DNA of 64,000 nt from Ancylobacter sp. TS-1 (GTDB lineage Bacteria; Pseudomonadota; Alphaproteobacteria; Rhizobiales; Xanthobacteraceae), in assembly GCF_009223885.1 (NCBI RefSeq), contig NZ_CP045144.1:2344001-2408000 (forward strand), in the 5' to 3' direction. Both the position numbers and the translations under genes were made by a program. The notes beneath the pieces are model-generated. The model saw only the letters and a list, made by a program, of their open reading frames with translations. It made no database searches and was not told the DNA's origin. Each line of letters opens with the position of its first letter. Position 1 is the stretch's first letter. This document shows, piece after piece, positions 1-8,889 of this stretch.

Positions 1-1
1 G

Positions 2-1087
2 CCGAAGGCCGATCCCGCCCCGCTGGCGGTGGCGATGGGCATGGCGACGCGCCATCTGGGCGTCGTCGCCACCATGTCGACCATGGCCTACCCGCCCTTC
101 ATGCTGGCGCGCCTGTCCTCCACCATCGACAGCCTGACCAAGGGCCGCTTCGGCTGGAACGTCGTCACCTCGGCCGAAGACCTGATGGCCAAGAATTTCG
201 GCATGGACAGGCTGCCTCCGCGCGAGGACCGCTACGCCATGGCCGACGAATACATGGAGGTGGTCGGCAAGCTGTTCGACAGCTGGGATCCGGACGCCGT
301 GGTGCTCGACCGCGAGAACGGCATCTATGCCGATGGCTCCAAGGTCCACACGGTCGACCACAAGGGCCGCTTCTATCAGGTGCGCGGCCCGCTCAACACG
401 GTGCCCTCGCCGCAGCGTCGCCCGGTCTACCTGCAGGCCGGCGCCTCGCCGCGCGGGCGCGACTTCGCCGCCCAGCACGCCGACGCCATCGTCTCGGTGG
501 CGAACGGCGTCGAGGGGATGAAGGAGTTCCGCGCCGACATCCGCGCGCGCGCCGCCAAGATCGGCCGCAACCCGGACGACATCAAGGTGTTCTTCTGCAT
601 CACGCCGAGCCTCGGCGAAACCGAGGCGGAGGCCCGCCAGCGCTACGAGCACATCACCATGTCGGACAATTTCGTCACCGACGTGCTGATCTCGATCTCC
701 GCCATCACCGAGATCGACTTCGCCCGGTTCGACGTCGACAAGCCGCTGCCCGAGAAGCTGGTGACGAACGGCGAATCCGGCACGCTCGACAAGTTCCAGC
801 AATGGGGCTCCGGCAAGACGCTGCGCCAGCTCGCGGCCGATGGCGGCGGTGGCCTCGTCTCCTCGCTGGAGCTGATCGGCACCCCGGCGCAGGTGGCGCA
901 GAAGATGGGCGACGCGATGGAGGAGGTCGGCGGCGACGGTTTCCTCATCACCACGCCGGTGCTGCGTGTCTCGCGCCGCTACATCACCGAGATCGTCGAC
1001 GGGCTGGTGCCGGAGCTTCAGCGCCGCGGCCTCACCCGCACCGAGTACAAGCACCAGCTTCTGCGCGACAATCTGCGCGAATTCTGA
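2..1087 (+). CDS. LLM-class FMN-dependent monooxygenase (NtaA/SnaA/DszA type), 5' truncated
   Basis: Flavin-dependent oxygenase of the bacterial-luciferase-like superfamily, NtaA/SnaA/DszA branch. These are the large components of two-component systems that use FMNH2 supplied by a partner reductase to oxidise small organic or organosulfur compounds. The frame is already open at base 2 and no start with a ribosome site is visible, so the N-terminus lies outside the window. Visible family traits are STIDSLTKGRFGWNVVTS, the later YLQAGASPRGRDFAA stretch that contributes to flavin and phosphate binding, and a C-terminal SLELIGTPAQVAQKM motif. About 360 residues are present, against roughly 440-450 for the family, so only the first part of the barrel is missing. 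A flavin reductase follows 75 bases later, which supports a two-component system. The substrate cannot be inferred. Confidence 0.85.
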   Translation, partial: PKADPAPLAVAMGMATRHLGVVATMSTMAYPPFMLARLSSTIDSLTKGRFGWNVVTSAEDLMAKNFGMDRLPPREDRYAMADEYMEVVGKLFDSWDPDAVVLDRENGIYADGSKVHTVDHKGRFYQVRGPLNTVPSPQRRPVYLQAGASPRGRDFAAQHADAIVSVANGVEGMKEFRADIRARAAKIGRNPDDIKVFFCITPSLGETEAEARQRYEHITMSDNFVTDVLISISAITEIDFARFDVDKPLPEKLVTNGESGTLDKFQQWGSGKTLRQLAADGGGGLVSSLELIGTPAQVAQKMGDAMEEVGGDGFLITTPVLRVSRRYITEIVDGLVPELQRRGLTRTEYKHQLLRDNLREF

Positions 1088-1162
1088 TCCGCGAAGGGAC
1101 GCGGCCCCAGCGCCGCGCCCCTCAATTTTGCCGGCTCACGTTCCGGCACGAAGGAGAAGGGT

Positions 1163-1702
1163 ATGGGTCAATGCTCGCCGGCCGACGGCGTGTCGGCTGC
1201 TCCCGGCCTTCCGGTCACGCGGCAGCAGTTCCGCGATGCCATGGCCCGCCTCGGCGCGGCCGTGAACATCGTCACCACCGACGGCCCGGCGGGGCGGCAC
1301 GGCTTCACCGCCTCGGCGGTGTGTTCCGTCACCGATTCACCGCCGACCCTGCTGGTCTGCCTCAACAAGGGCTCGTCGGCGGCAAGCGCCGTGCACGCCA
1401 ACGGCGTCGTCTGCGTCAACACGCTGGCCGCCGGCCATGAGGAACTGTCCAACCTGTTCGGCGGGCGCACCGCGCCGGAGGAGCGTTTCGCCCTTGGGCA
1501 ATGGTGTTCCTCCGCCACCGGCGCGCCGATGCTGGCCGGGGCGGTGGTCGCCTTCGACTGCCGCATCGTGCGCACGGTCGAGGTCGGCACGCACGACGTG
1601 CTGTTCTGCGAGGTGGTCGGCCTCGCCGAGGGCGGCGCGCGCGAGGGGTTGATCTATTTCAGCCGCCGCTACCACACGGTCGCCGGCGCCCCCGAGGGCT
1701 GA
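1163..1702 (+). CDS. Flavin reductase, RutF/HpaC-like
   Basis: Short-chain NAD(P)H:flavin oxidoreductase of 179 residues. The flavin-reductase-like domain begins near residue 18 (FRDAMARLGAAVNIVTTDG) and continues through GFTASAVCSVTDSPPTLLVC and the C-terminal GLIYFSRRYH. These match the split-barrel FMN-binding fold of HpaC/RutF/NtaB small components. The start is preceded by AAGGAG about seven bases upstream. The gene lies directly behind a luciferase-like monooxygenase on the same strand, so it most likely supplies reduced FMN to that enzyme. The N-terminal 17 residues are not conserved, and a later start is possible. Confidence 0.88.
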   Translation: MGQCSPADGVSAAPGLPVTRQQFRDAMARLGAAVNIVTTDGPAGRHGFTASAVCSVTDSPPTLLVCLNKGSSAASAVHANGVVCVNTLAAGHEELSNLFGGRTAPEERFALGQWCSSATGAPMLAGAVVAFDCRIVRTVEVGTHDVLFCEVVGLAEGGAREGLIYFSRRYHTVAGAPEG

Positions 1703-1853
1703 ACGCGGCCCCGCAGCCCGGCATCGCCCGGCCCGGACGCTTCAACATGCGGTGATCCCCCTAGGCGCTAGCACAGATGTGAGCGCCGGCCCGGCGTAGT
1801 AGGTGAATGGTGTGGAGGCGAGCCGGGGGGCCGCTGTGTCGAGGAACGCCATC

Positions 1854-2060
1854 ATGGCCTACAGGAAGATCATCGCGCTTGCCGCGCTCGGGGCCGGCCT
1901 CGCCGTTCCCTTCGCCGCCATGGCGCAGAACCAGCCGCGCTCGCCCTTTCCGTGGGAGCAGCGGCAGAAGCTGCCCAGCCAGCCGAACAATTCCGCCGCC
2001 TCCAACGGCGACGCCGCCATTCGCTGGCAGTCGCTGATCAATTCCTACGCCCATCGCTGA
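1854..2060 (+). CDS. Small exported protein, function unknown
   Basis: A 68-residue protein with a clear Sec-type signal peptide: MAYRK, then a hydrophobic stretch of about 15 residues ending PFAAMAQ, with likely cleavage after AMA. The mature part is about 47 residues, polar, and rich in Pro, Gln, Asn and Ser. It resembles the short exported hypothetical proteins common in Hyphomicrobiales, but I recognise no named family. The ATG at 1854 was chosen because GAGGAA lies at normal distance before it and the signal peptide starts there. An in-frame GTG at 1803 would add 17 residues of non-signal character. It converges on the uraD-uraH gene with a gap of 27 bases. Confidence 0.6.
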   Translation: MAYRKIIALAALGAGLAVPFAAMAQNQPRSPFPWEQRQKLPSQPNNSAASNGDAAIRWQSLINSYAHR

Positions 2061-2087
2061 CCGACCCGCGCCGCGCGGCTCAAGGGG

Positions 2088-2981
2088 TCAGCTTCCGCGA
2101 TAGGTCGAGTAGCTCCACGGCGTGACCGCCAGCGGCACGTGATAATGCCCTTCCGGCTCGGCGATGCCGAAACGGATCGGCACAGCGTCGAGAAAGGGCC
2201 GCTCGGGCAGGTCGAGCCCGCGCGCGGCGAAATAGGCGCCCATCTGGAACACCAGCTCATAGGTGCCGATCCGCAGTGGCGCGCCGGCTATCAGCGGCGC
2301 GTCGGTGCGCCCGTCCTCATTGGTCGTGGCCTGCCGCAGCAGCGCCCGGCCGGAGGCGCCCACCTCGTAGAGATCGATCCCCACCCCGGCGGCCGGCCCG
2401 CCCTTGTGGGTGTCGAGCACATGGGTCGACAGCCGCCCGACGACCTCCGGCGCACCCGGCCCGTCGACCCGCTCGACCAGACGCAGCCGGGTGATGTGGC
2501 CGATCTCGGCCAGCGCGGCGGCGAGTTCCTCCGCCCGTTCATGGGCCAGCCGCCGCTCGAAGGCGTCGAGAATGGCGTCGCGCGTCTGCCGCCGCACGCA
2601 GATCACGAAGGGAAAGCCGAACCGCTCGCGATAGGCGGTGTTCAGCGCCTCGAAGCGGCCGTACTCCTCCTCGGAGAGCCGGTCGAGGCCGAGGCCCGCC
2701 TGCTCGGACACCGACGCTGCCGTCATCGCGCCGGCCCGCGCGGCCTTGCCGGCGAGATCGGGATGGACGGCGACGAAGGTGGCCTGCTCGGCCTCGGTGC
2801 GCGCGCGCACCACGCCCATCATCGCCTCGTGCAGTGCCGCCACCGTCGCGAAGGGGCGGCGGGCATAGGCGCCTTCCGCCACCCAGGGCGTGTGCTCGAA
2901 AATGTCGCCCAGCGCGGCGATGAAGCCGGCCCGGTCGCGTCCGTTGAGATCGTCGAGGCTGATGCGGTCGGACACGGGCAC
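2088..2981 (-). CDS. Bifunctional OHCU decarboxylase / 5-hydroxyisourate hydrolase (UraD-UraH fusion)
   Basis: One 297-residue protein carries the two enzymes that follow uricase. The N-terminal domain (about 1-166) is 2-oxo-4-hydroxy-4-carboxy-5-ureidoimidazoline decarboxylase, with the HPDLAGK motif (His73) and FGFPFVICV near 121-129. The C-terminal domain (about 184-297) is the transthyretin-related 5-hydroxyisourate hydrolase, with LSTHVLDT at 184-191 and the terminal YSTYRGS signature. Together they would convert 5-hydroxyisourate to S-allantoin. The GTG at 2981 begins one base after the guaD stop; a second GTG at 2975 is possible. A longer frame reaching 3077 overlaps guaD and adds a low-complexity tail, so it was rejected. 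It is the last gene of the purine operon. Plants have the same domain order in allantoin synthase. Confidence 0.92.
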   Translation of the reverse strand: MPVSDRISLDDLNGRDRAGFIAALGDIFEHTPWVAEGAYARRPFATVAALHEAMMGVVRARTEAEQATFVAVHPDLAGKAARAGAMTAASVSEQAGLGLDRLSEEEYGRFEALNTAYRERFGFPFVICVRRQTRDAILDAFERRLAHERAEELAAALAEIGHITRLRLVERVDGPGAPEVVGRLSTHVLDTHKGGPAAGVGIDLYEVGASGRALLRQATTNEDGRTDAPLIAGAPLRIGTYELVFQMGAYFAARGLDLPERPFLDAVPIRFGIAEPEGHYHVPLAVTPWSYSTYRGS

Positions 2982-2982
2982 C

Positions 2983-4335
2983 TCAGGAAGCCGCAGGGAG
3001 GAAGGGATCGCCCGCGCGGGCGCGGTCGTAGACGCGGGAGCCGGCGACATAGGTCGCGCGCACGGCGCGGTCGTCACCCAGCGTCATCAGCATGAACAGC
3101 AGTTCCTCGATCGAGGCGCAATAGCCGGCGCGGAAGGCCATCAGCGCCGTCGCCTGCGGGTCGAGCACGCAGATGTCGGCCTCATATCCCGGCGCCAGCC
3201 GGCCGAGCGTTCCCTCGAGCCCGAGCGCGCGGGCGCCGCCGAGTGTCGCGAGATAGAAGCCCTGCACGGCGTCGAGCTTGCGGCCGGTGAGCGCGGCGAC
3301 CTTGTAGGCCTCGTTGAGCGACTGGAGCTGCGAGAGCGAGGTGCCCCCGCCCACATCCGTGCCGAGCCCGACCTTCACCGGCCGGCGCGGGTCCACCGCG
3401 TCGAACAGGCGGAACAGCCCGCTGCCGAGGAAGAGATTCGAGGTCGGGCAATGCGCCAGCGCCGCCCCGCCGGCGTGGCAGGTGCAGAAATCGCCCTCAT
3501 GCATGTGCACGGCATGGCCGAACACCGAGCCCGGACCCACCAGCCCGGCATGGGCGTAGACGTCGAGATAGGAGGCGCGGGCGGGAAACAGCTCGCGCAC
3601 CCATTCCACCTCGCCGGGATTCTCGCACAGATGGGTCTGCAGAAAGAGGCCGTCGCGGGTCTTCAGCAGCGCGCCGGCGGCGTCGAGTTGCGCCTCGGTG
3701 GAGGTCGGCGCGAAGCGCGGCGTCACGCAGTAGAGCTGGCGCCCGCGCCCATGCCAGCGCCCGATCAGCGCCAGGCTCTCGTCATAGCCACGTTGGGCGG
3801 TATCGAGCAGCGCCGCCGGGGCGTTGCGGTCCATCAGCACCTTGCCGGCGATCATGCGGGTGTTGAACCGCTCGGACTCGGCGAAGAACGCGTCCACCGA
3901 ATGCGGATGCACGGTGCAGTAGACCACCGCCGTCGTGGTGCCCGCGCGCAGCAATTCGCGCAGAAACAGGCGCGCCACCCGCGCCGCATGGCCGGCATCG
4001 GCGAAGCTCATCTCGGCCGGGAAGGTGTAGGTGTCGAGCCATTCCAGCAATTGCGCGCCATAGGCGCCGATCATCTGCAATTGCGGGAAATGCACATGGG
4101 TGTCGATGAAGCCCGGCACGATCAGGTGGCCGGGATAGTGATACGTCTCGGCCCCCTCCGGCACGCTGTCCTTCAATTCGGCATAAGGGCCGAAGGCGCG
4201 GACGATGCCGCCCTCGATCACCACCAGCGCGTCCTCGTGAGTGGCGAGGCAGGCGCGCGAGGGCTGCTCGAACGGGTTGCCCACCAGCGTCGCCGCCGGC
4301 CCGCGCAGGACGATCGTTCCCCCCGCCGCGCTCAT
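2983..4335 (-). CDS. guaD: Guanine deaminase
   Basis: Zinc amidohydrolase of 450 residues that deaminates guanine to xanthine and so feeds guanine into the xanthine dehydrogenase encoded just upstream. The sequence has the metal-binding PGFIDTHVHFPQL motif near residues 73-85, HLCENPGEVEWV with a further metal or substrate histidine, the AHCPTSNLFLGSG stretch, and LGTDVGGGTSLS, which carries the catalytic aspartate. Length matches the family (about 430-450). Its ATG overlaps the stop of the preceding molybdenum subunit (ATGA at 4332-4335), which indicates translational coupling. The next gene starts one base after its stop. Confidence 0.95.
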   Translation of the reverse strand: MSAAGGTIVLRGPAATLVGNPFEQPSRACLATHEDALVVIEGGIVRAFGPYAELKDSVPEGAETYHYPGHLIVPGFIDTHVHFPQLQMIGAYGAQLLEWLDTYTFPAEMSFADAGHAARVARLFLRELLRAGTTTAVVYCTVHPHSVDAFFAESERFNTRMIAGKVLMDRNAPAALLDTAQRGYDESLALIGRWHGRGRQLYCVTPRFAPTSTEAQLDAAGALLKTRDGLFLQTHLCENPGEVEWVRELFPARASYLDVYAHAGLVGPGSVFGHAVHMHEGDFCTCHAGGAALAHCPTSNLFLGSGLFRLFDAVDPRRPVKVGLGTDVGGGTSLSQLQSLNEAYKVAALTGRKLDAVQGFYLATLGGARALGLEGTLGRLAPGYEADICVLDPQATALMAFRAGYCASIEELLFMLMTLGDDRAVRATYVAGSRVYDRARAGDPFLPAAS

Positions 4336-7058
4336 TGCCCCGTCTCCTTGCCGGCCTGATCGGGCAGCCGCGCATAGAGTTTGTCGGCCATGAAGGGCGT
4401 GGCGCGCAGGCGCACGCCGGTGGCGTCGAAGATCGCGTTGGCCAGCGCCGCCGCCACCGGGTTGTAGGGGCTCTCGCTCATCGATTTGGCGCCGAGCGGC
4501 CCCACGCTGTCATGCGTCGCGGCGAAGAACACCACGGTGCGCGGCACATCGGCGAAGGCGGGGATGTGGTAGCTGCGGAAGCTCGCATTGGCCACGGCGC
4601 CCGCCTCATCCATGATCAGCCGCTCATAGAGCGCGGCGCCGATCGCCTGCGCCACGCCGCCCTCGACCTGCCCCCGGCACTGCATGGGATTGATGACCGT
4701 GCCGGCGTCCGCCCCGTGCACCGAGCGCAGGATGCGGATCTCGCCATAGCGCCGGTGCACCGCCACCTCGAAGCCCTGCACGTTGAAGGCGACCGAACGC
4801 GGCGAGCCGTCGGCATCGCCCACCGCCTCCAGCGGCGCGAGGTCGGCCAGCGCGATTCGCCCGGCTCCCGCGACCACCGCCTCCGGCTCGATGCGGCATT
4901 GCTCCGGCACCCCGCCGAGCCGCGCGGCAGCGGCGCTGCGGATCGCCCCGGCCAGCGCCTCGGCGGCGCGGCGGGTCGCCTCGCCCGCCACCACCGTGCC
5001 GGTGGAGCCATAGGCGCCGGTGTCGTGCGCCACATGGGCGGTGTCGGACTGGTCTATGTCGATCTGGCTGGCGCGGGCGCCGAGCAGCGTCGCGGCGATC
5101 TGCGCATGCACCGTCGTGGTGCCGTTGCCGAACTCCGCCGTGCCGGTGCGCAGCGCGTAGCGCCCCTGCGGCGTGAGGCTCAGCCGGGTCTGCGCGACAT
5201 GGCCGCGCGGAGGAATGGTGTCGATCATCGCCGCCGCCACGCCGCGCCCGATCATCCAGTCCTCCGACAGGTTCACCGGCGCCGGCCGCGCCAGCGCCGC
5301 CTCCACCGCGTCGAGGCACTGGTCGAGCCCGTAGCTGCCCATCTCGACGTCGTGTTCCTCCTCGGTGGTGGAGATCATCGCATCGCCCGGCACCACGACA
5401 TTTAGCCGGCGAAATTCAAACGGATCGATGCCGAGCTTGTGCACCAGCTCGTCCATGGCGGATTCGACGGCAAAATTGGTCTGGCTCAGCCCGTAGCCGC
5501 GAAAGGCGCCGCTCGGCAGCGTGTGGGTGTAGACGGAATAGCCGTCCACCTTCTTGTTCGGGCAGCGATAGAGCGCGATGCACTCGCCCGAGCCGTGGAA
5601 CAGCACGCCGCCGGCATGGTTGCCATAGGCGCCGGTGTTCAGCAGCATCCGCATGGAGATGGCGGTCAGCCGGCCCTCCCGCGTGGCGCCGATCTTCAGC
5701 GTCACCTTCATCGGATGGCGGCTGGTGGAGGCGCCGAACTGCTCGTTGCGGGTGAATTCCAGCTTCACCGGACGGCCGGTCTTCCTCACCGCCAGCGCCA
5801 CGATGTCCTCGGTCAGCATTTCCTGCTTACCACCGAAGCCGCCGCCAACACGCTCGGCGACGACGCGCACGCCCTCGCGCGGCAGGTCGTAGAGCGCGGC
5901 CAGCGCGTCGCGGGTGAGGAACGGCGTCTGCGTCGACGAGCGGATGTTCAGCCGGCCCTCGGCGTCCGTCCAGCCGATGCAGCCATGCGTCTCCAGATGC
6001 GCGTGCTGCACACGCTGGCTCTCATAGGTCGCCTCGTGGATCACATCGGCCTGCGCGAACCCCGCCTCGACGTCGCCGACATGGCCGTGCAGTTCGGCGG
6101 CGAGGTTCCGCGCCGGATCGGCGATGCGCGATGCCGACCCCTTCTCGCCATGCACGAGCGGCGCTCCGGGCGCCATCGCCTGCTCGGGGTCGAACACCGC
6201 CGGTAGTATCTCGTAGTCGACCCGCAGCGCGTCGCAGCCCGCCTCGGCCGCCGCCTCGCTGGTGGCCACCACGGCGGCGACGCGCTGGCCGACATGGCGC
6301 AGCACCGGATCGAGCACGCGTGTGTCGTCGGCATCGTCGGTCGGGTGATGGTGGCGCGCGGTGGAGAACAGCCGGCGAGGCGCGTCCTCATGGGTCAGCA
6401 CCGCGACCACGCCGGGCACCGCCCGCGCCGCCGTCGTGTCGATGGAGAGGATGCGGGCATGGGGATGCGGCGAGCGCAGCAGCTTCAGGTGCAGCAGGCC
6501 GGCGAGTTCGCCCTCCGGCGCCACGTCCATGGTGTAGCGGGCGCGGCCGGTGACGATGCCGGGGCCCGCCGGGGCCGGCAGGCTGCGCCCGGCCGCCGCG
6601 CCCGCCCGGTCCGGCTCGACGGCGGCGATGCCGTCAATGGCGTCGGCGATGGCCCGGTAGCCGGTGCAGCGGCACAGATTGCCCTTGAGGGCGACCGGCA
6701 GTTCCGCCTTCTGGCCCTGGTCGAGCACGGCGGCGGTCATCAGCATGCCGGCGGTGCAGAAGCCGCACTGGAACCCCTGCGCGGCAAGAAAGGCCTGCTG
6801 CATGGGATGCAGCCCCTCGCCGGCCACGGTCTCGGCCAGCCCCTCGATGGTGGTGACCGTCGCCCCCTCGGCGCGGAAGGCCGGGGTGAGGCAGCTATGC
6901 ACCGCCCGCCCGTCCAGATGCACCGTGCAGGCGCCACAGTCGCCGGCGTCGCATCCCTTCTTCACGCCGAACCAGCCCAGTTCGCGCAGCAGCGTGCGCA
7001 GGCACTGGCCGGGGCGCGGCTCGATATCGTACAGCTGGCCGTTGACGGTCAGCTTCAT
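4332..7058 (-). CDS. Xanthine dehydrogenase, fused 2Fe-2S / molybdopterin-binding subunit
   Basis: A 908-residue protein joins the small iron-sulfur subunit to the large molybdenum subunit, as in the XdhD type of hydroxylase. Residues 1-145 hold both 2Fe-2S clusters: Cys36, Cys41, Cys44 and Cys56 for the plant-ferredoxin type, then Cys98, Cys101, Cys129 and Cys131 for the alpha-helical cluster. The remainder is the aldehyde oxidase/xanthine dehydrogenase a/b hammerhead and Moco domain, with RVGGGFGGKQ and SGAFRGYGLSQ. Near the C-terminus GAKSMSESPYNP replaces the common GVGEPP but keeps a glutamate at the expected active-site place. It probably oxidises hypoxanthine and xanthine to urate. The FAD subunit is the separate upstream gene, with ATGA overlap. 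Exact substrate preference is inferred from the operon. Confidence 0.9.
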   Translation of the reverse strand: MKLTVNGQLYDIEPRPGQCLRTLLRELGWFGVKKGCDAGDCGACTVHLDGRAVHSCLTPAFRAEGATVTTIEGLAETVAGEGLHPMQQAFLAAQGFQCGFCTAGMLMTAAVLDQGQKAELPVALKGNLCRCTGYRAIADAIDGIAAVEPDRAGAAAGRSLPAPAGPGIVTGRARYTMDVAPEGELAGLLHLKLLRSPHPHARILSIDTTAARAVPGVVAVLTHEDAPRRLFSTARHHHPTDDADDTRVLDPVLRHVGQRVAAVVATSEAAAEAGCDALRVDYEILPAVFDPEQAMAPGAPLVHGEKGSASRIADPARNLAAELHGHVGDVEAGFAQADVIHEATYESQRVQHAHLETHGCIGWTDAEGRLNIRSSTQTPFLTRDALAALYDLPREGVRVVAERVGGGFGGKQEMLTEDIVALAVRKTGRPVKLEFTRNEQFGASTSRHPMKVTLKIGATREGRLTAISMRMLLNTGAYGNHAGGVLFHGSGECIALYRCPNKKVDGYSVYTHTLPSGAFRGYGLSQTNFAVESAMDELVHKLGIDPFEFRRLNVVVPGDAMISTTEEEHDVEMGSYGLDQCLDAVEAALARPAPVNLSEDWMIGRGVAAAMIDTIPPRGHVAQTRLSLTPQGRYALRTGTAEFGNGTTTVHAQIAATLLGARASQIDIDQSDTAHVAHDTGAYGSTGTVVAGEATRRAAEALAGAIRSAAAARLGGVPEQCRIEPEAVVAGAGRIALADLAPLEAVGDADGSPRSVAFNVQGFEVAVHRRYGEIRILRSVHGADAGTVINPMQCRGQVEGGVAQAIGAALYERLIMDEAGAVANASFRSYHIPAFADVPRTVVFFAATHDSVGPLGAKSMSESPYNPVAAALANAIFDATGVRLRATPFMADKLYARLPDQAGKETGQ

Positions 7059-7924
7059 CCGTCCGCCTCCGCAAGTTCCTCACGAATTTCCTCGGCAAGC
7101 ACGGCGGTCATGTGGCGGCGCCAGTCCGGCGCCCCATGCACGTCGTCATAATAGAGGTCGACGGGAATCGCCGAGGCGATCCGCTCGGCCAGCGCCAGAC
7201 GGCCGGGAAGGGCGGGAAAGTCGAGGCGGACCGGATGCCGCGTCGAGGCGGTGACGGTGAGGGCGAAGCCCGCCGCGTCCAGCGTGCCGATCAGCAGCAC
7301 GCCCGAGCGCCCCAGCGGGGTCAGCGAGGCGCGGCGGAAGACGGCCCGGCGGGCCAGCGCCGCGGCCGGCAGTTCGATGGCCCGCAGCAATTCGCCCGGC
7401 TCCAGCGCCGTGTCGCGCGGGCCGCGCACGAAGTCGATCACCTTCACCCGCCGCTCGCCCCCCTCGGGCGTCCACACCACGCACACCCCGTCCAGCGCGG
7501 CGGCCAGCGAGATCATCGGCCCGGCGGGCAGGGCGAGGCAGATATTGCCGCCCACGGTCGCCATGCCCCAGATCTTGAAGGAGGCCAGGAAGGAGCGGCA
7601 GCACTCCGATATCAGCGCGGCCGCGCGCCAGCCCGGCGGCGGCTCGAAGCCGTAGAGCGTCACGATCGTGCAGGTGGCGGCGATGGTCAGGCCCTCCCCG
7701 TCGGCACGCAGCGGCGTCCAGCCGAGCCCGGAGAGATCGATCAGGCGGCGCAACGCCGGCTGCGGCTCGGAGAACAGCCAGGTGCCGCCGCCGAGCCAGG
7801 CGTCGCCGGCCTGCCGGGCCGGCAATTCCTCGCGCCCGCCCGGCCGCAGCACGGCGGTGACGGCATTCAGGTCCATGGGCAGCATCTCGCGGGGCCGGGT
7901 CGGGGCGGGTGGGTCGGCGAGCAC
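7055..7924 (-). CDS. Xanthine dehydrogenase FAD-binding subunit
   Basis: A 289-residue flavoprotein subunit of the molybdenum hydroxylase family (PCMH-type FAD domain, then a CO-dehydrogenase flavoprotein C-terminal-like region). It passes electrons from the iron-sulfur clusters to NAD or another acceptor. Seen are the FAD motif AWLGGGTWLF near residues 43-52 and MATVGGNICLALPAGP near 120-135, a diverged form of the usual GGNIANASP loop. The C-terminal YYDDVHGAPDWRRHM matches the conserved end of the family. The GTG at 7924 lies one base after the uricase stop. ATGs at 7885 and 7876 are alternative starts closer to the domain. Its stop overlaps the ATG of the fused FeS/Mo subunit. Confidence 0.87.
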   Translation of the reverse strand: MLADPPAPTRPREMLPMDLNAVTAVLRPGGREELPARQAGDAWLGGGTWLFSEPQPALRRLIDLSGLGWTPLRADGEGLTIAATCTIVTLYGFEPPPGWRAAALISECCRSFLASFKIWGMATVGGNICLALPAGPMISLAAALDGVCVVWTPEGGERRVKVIDFVRGPRDTALEPGELLRAIELPAAALARRAVFRRASLTPLGRSGVLLIGTLDAAGFALTVTASTRHPVRLDFPALPGRLALAERIASAIPVDLYYDDVHGAPDWRRHMTAVLAEEIREELAEADG

Positions 7925-7925
7925 G

Positions 7926-8765
7926 TCATCCGCGCGCGATCGTGCATTCGATCTGTCCGTGAGGCTCGTCGGTCGGGGTGAAGACCTGCCCGTCGAAGCC
8001 GCGCCCGAAGGGCGACAGGTCGATCGGCAGATAGTGCTTGTTCGGGCAGGCGACGGTGATCTCGGCGATCTGCGGCACCGCCGCCAGCACCGCCTCGCCC
8101 ATCAGGTAGAGCGTGTTCTGGACACCGGGGCTGTAGGTGGTGGCGAACACTTTCAGCGCCTCTTCCAGCACCGCCGCATTCGCCGCCGCATAGGAGGCGG
8201 GCGCGCCCGACCACACCCAGGAGGCGTCCATCGCGGTCGCGAACAGCCGGTCGGCGGTCGGCTTCAGCGTCGTCGCCTCGTCGAACCAGTAATCCTCCCA
8301 GCCCGACTGCGTGGTCTTGAGGAAGGTGAAGCCGGAGATGCCGGAGGCGAGGCGCCGCCCCTCGCGCGTGGCGGAAAGGCTGACCACGGGCTTTCCGTTG
8401 CCGTCGAGCGCGAAGGAATGGTCGTGCCCGGCGCCCTCGATCGCGATCCGGCTCCACTTCATCTCGGTCGCGGTGACCTCCACGGCGTCGACATGGGCGT
8501 AGCGGTCGAGGAAATAGGTCGCCAGCAGGCCGGCAAAGTCCTCGTTCTCAGCCCCCACATTGTCGCGGGCGACGATGTTGACGATGTTCTTGATCGAGTC
8601 GGTGGCGATCACCTTCGTGTTGTCGCCCTCGGTATAGGCGGCCTCGAAATCGCCGGTCAGCATCACCTGCACGGAGAGTTCGCGCACCTCGTGGCGGGCG
8701 CTGTCGCGCTTCACCCGCATGATGCGCACGCGGCCCTTGCCATAGCTGTTGCGAATGAGCGGCAT
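7926..8765 (-). CDS. Urate oxidase (cofactor-independent uricase)
   Basis: A 279-residue cofactor-free uricase that oxidises urate to 5-hydroxyisourate, the substrate of the UraH domain at the other end of the operon. The catalytic pair is visible: Lys10 in NSYGKGRVRI and Thr55 in IATDSIKNIV. The second T-fold domain holds YSPGVQNTLYLMGE, matching the uricase signature, followed by CPNKHYLPIDLSPFG. The ATG at 8765 was chosen because GGGAG lies eight bases upstream; the GTG at 8771 would sit too close to that site. It is the promoter-proximal gene of the operon, so urate removal is transcribed first. I see no convincing regulator site in the 124 bases upstream. Confidence 0.95.
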   Translation of the reverse strand: MPLIRNSYGKGRVRIMRVKRDSARHEVRELSVQVMLTGDFEAAYTEGDNTKVIATDSIKNIVNIVARDNVGAENEDFAGLLATYFLDRYAHVDAVEVTATEMKWSRIAIEGAGHDHSFALDGNGKPVVSLSATREGRRLASGISGFTFLKTTQSGWEDYWFDEATTLKPTADRLFATAMDASWVWSGAPASYAAANAAVLEEALKVFATTYSPGVQNTLYLMGEAVLAAVPQIAEITVACPNKHYLPIDLSPFGRGFDGQVFTPTDEPHGQIECTIARG

Positions 8766-8889
8766 GACCACGTCTCCCTGTCACCGTCGGTACCATTGCC
8801 CGGCATGCGAAACCGATGCCAGCCGGCCGGTACGCCGTCGGCCACTGTGGCACGGGCGATAGCCGCTTCGGAAGCGCGATGCGGGCGGC

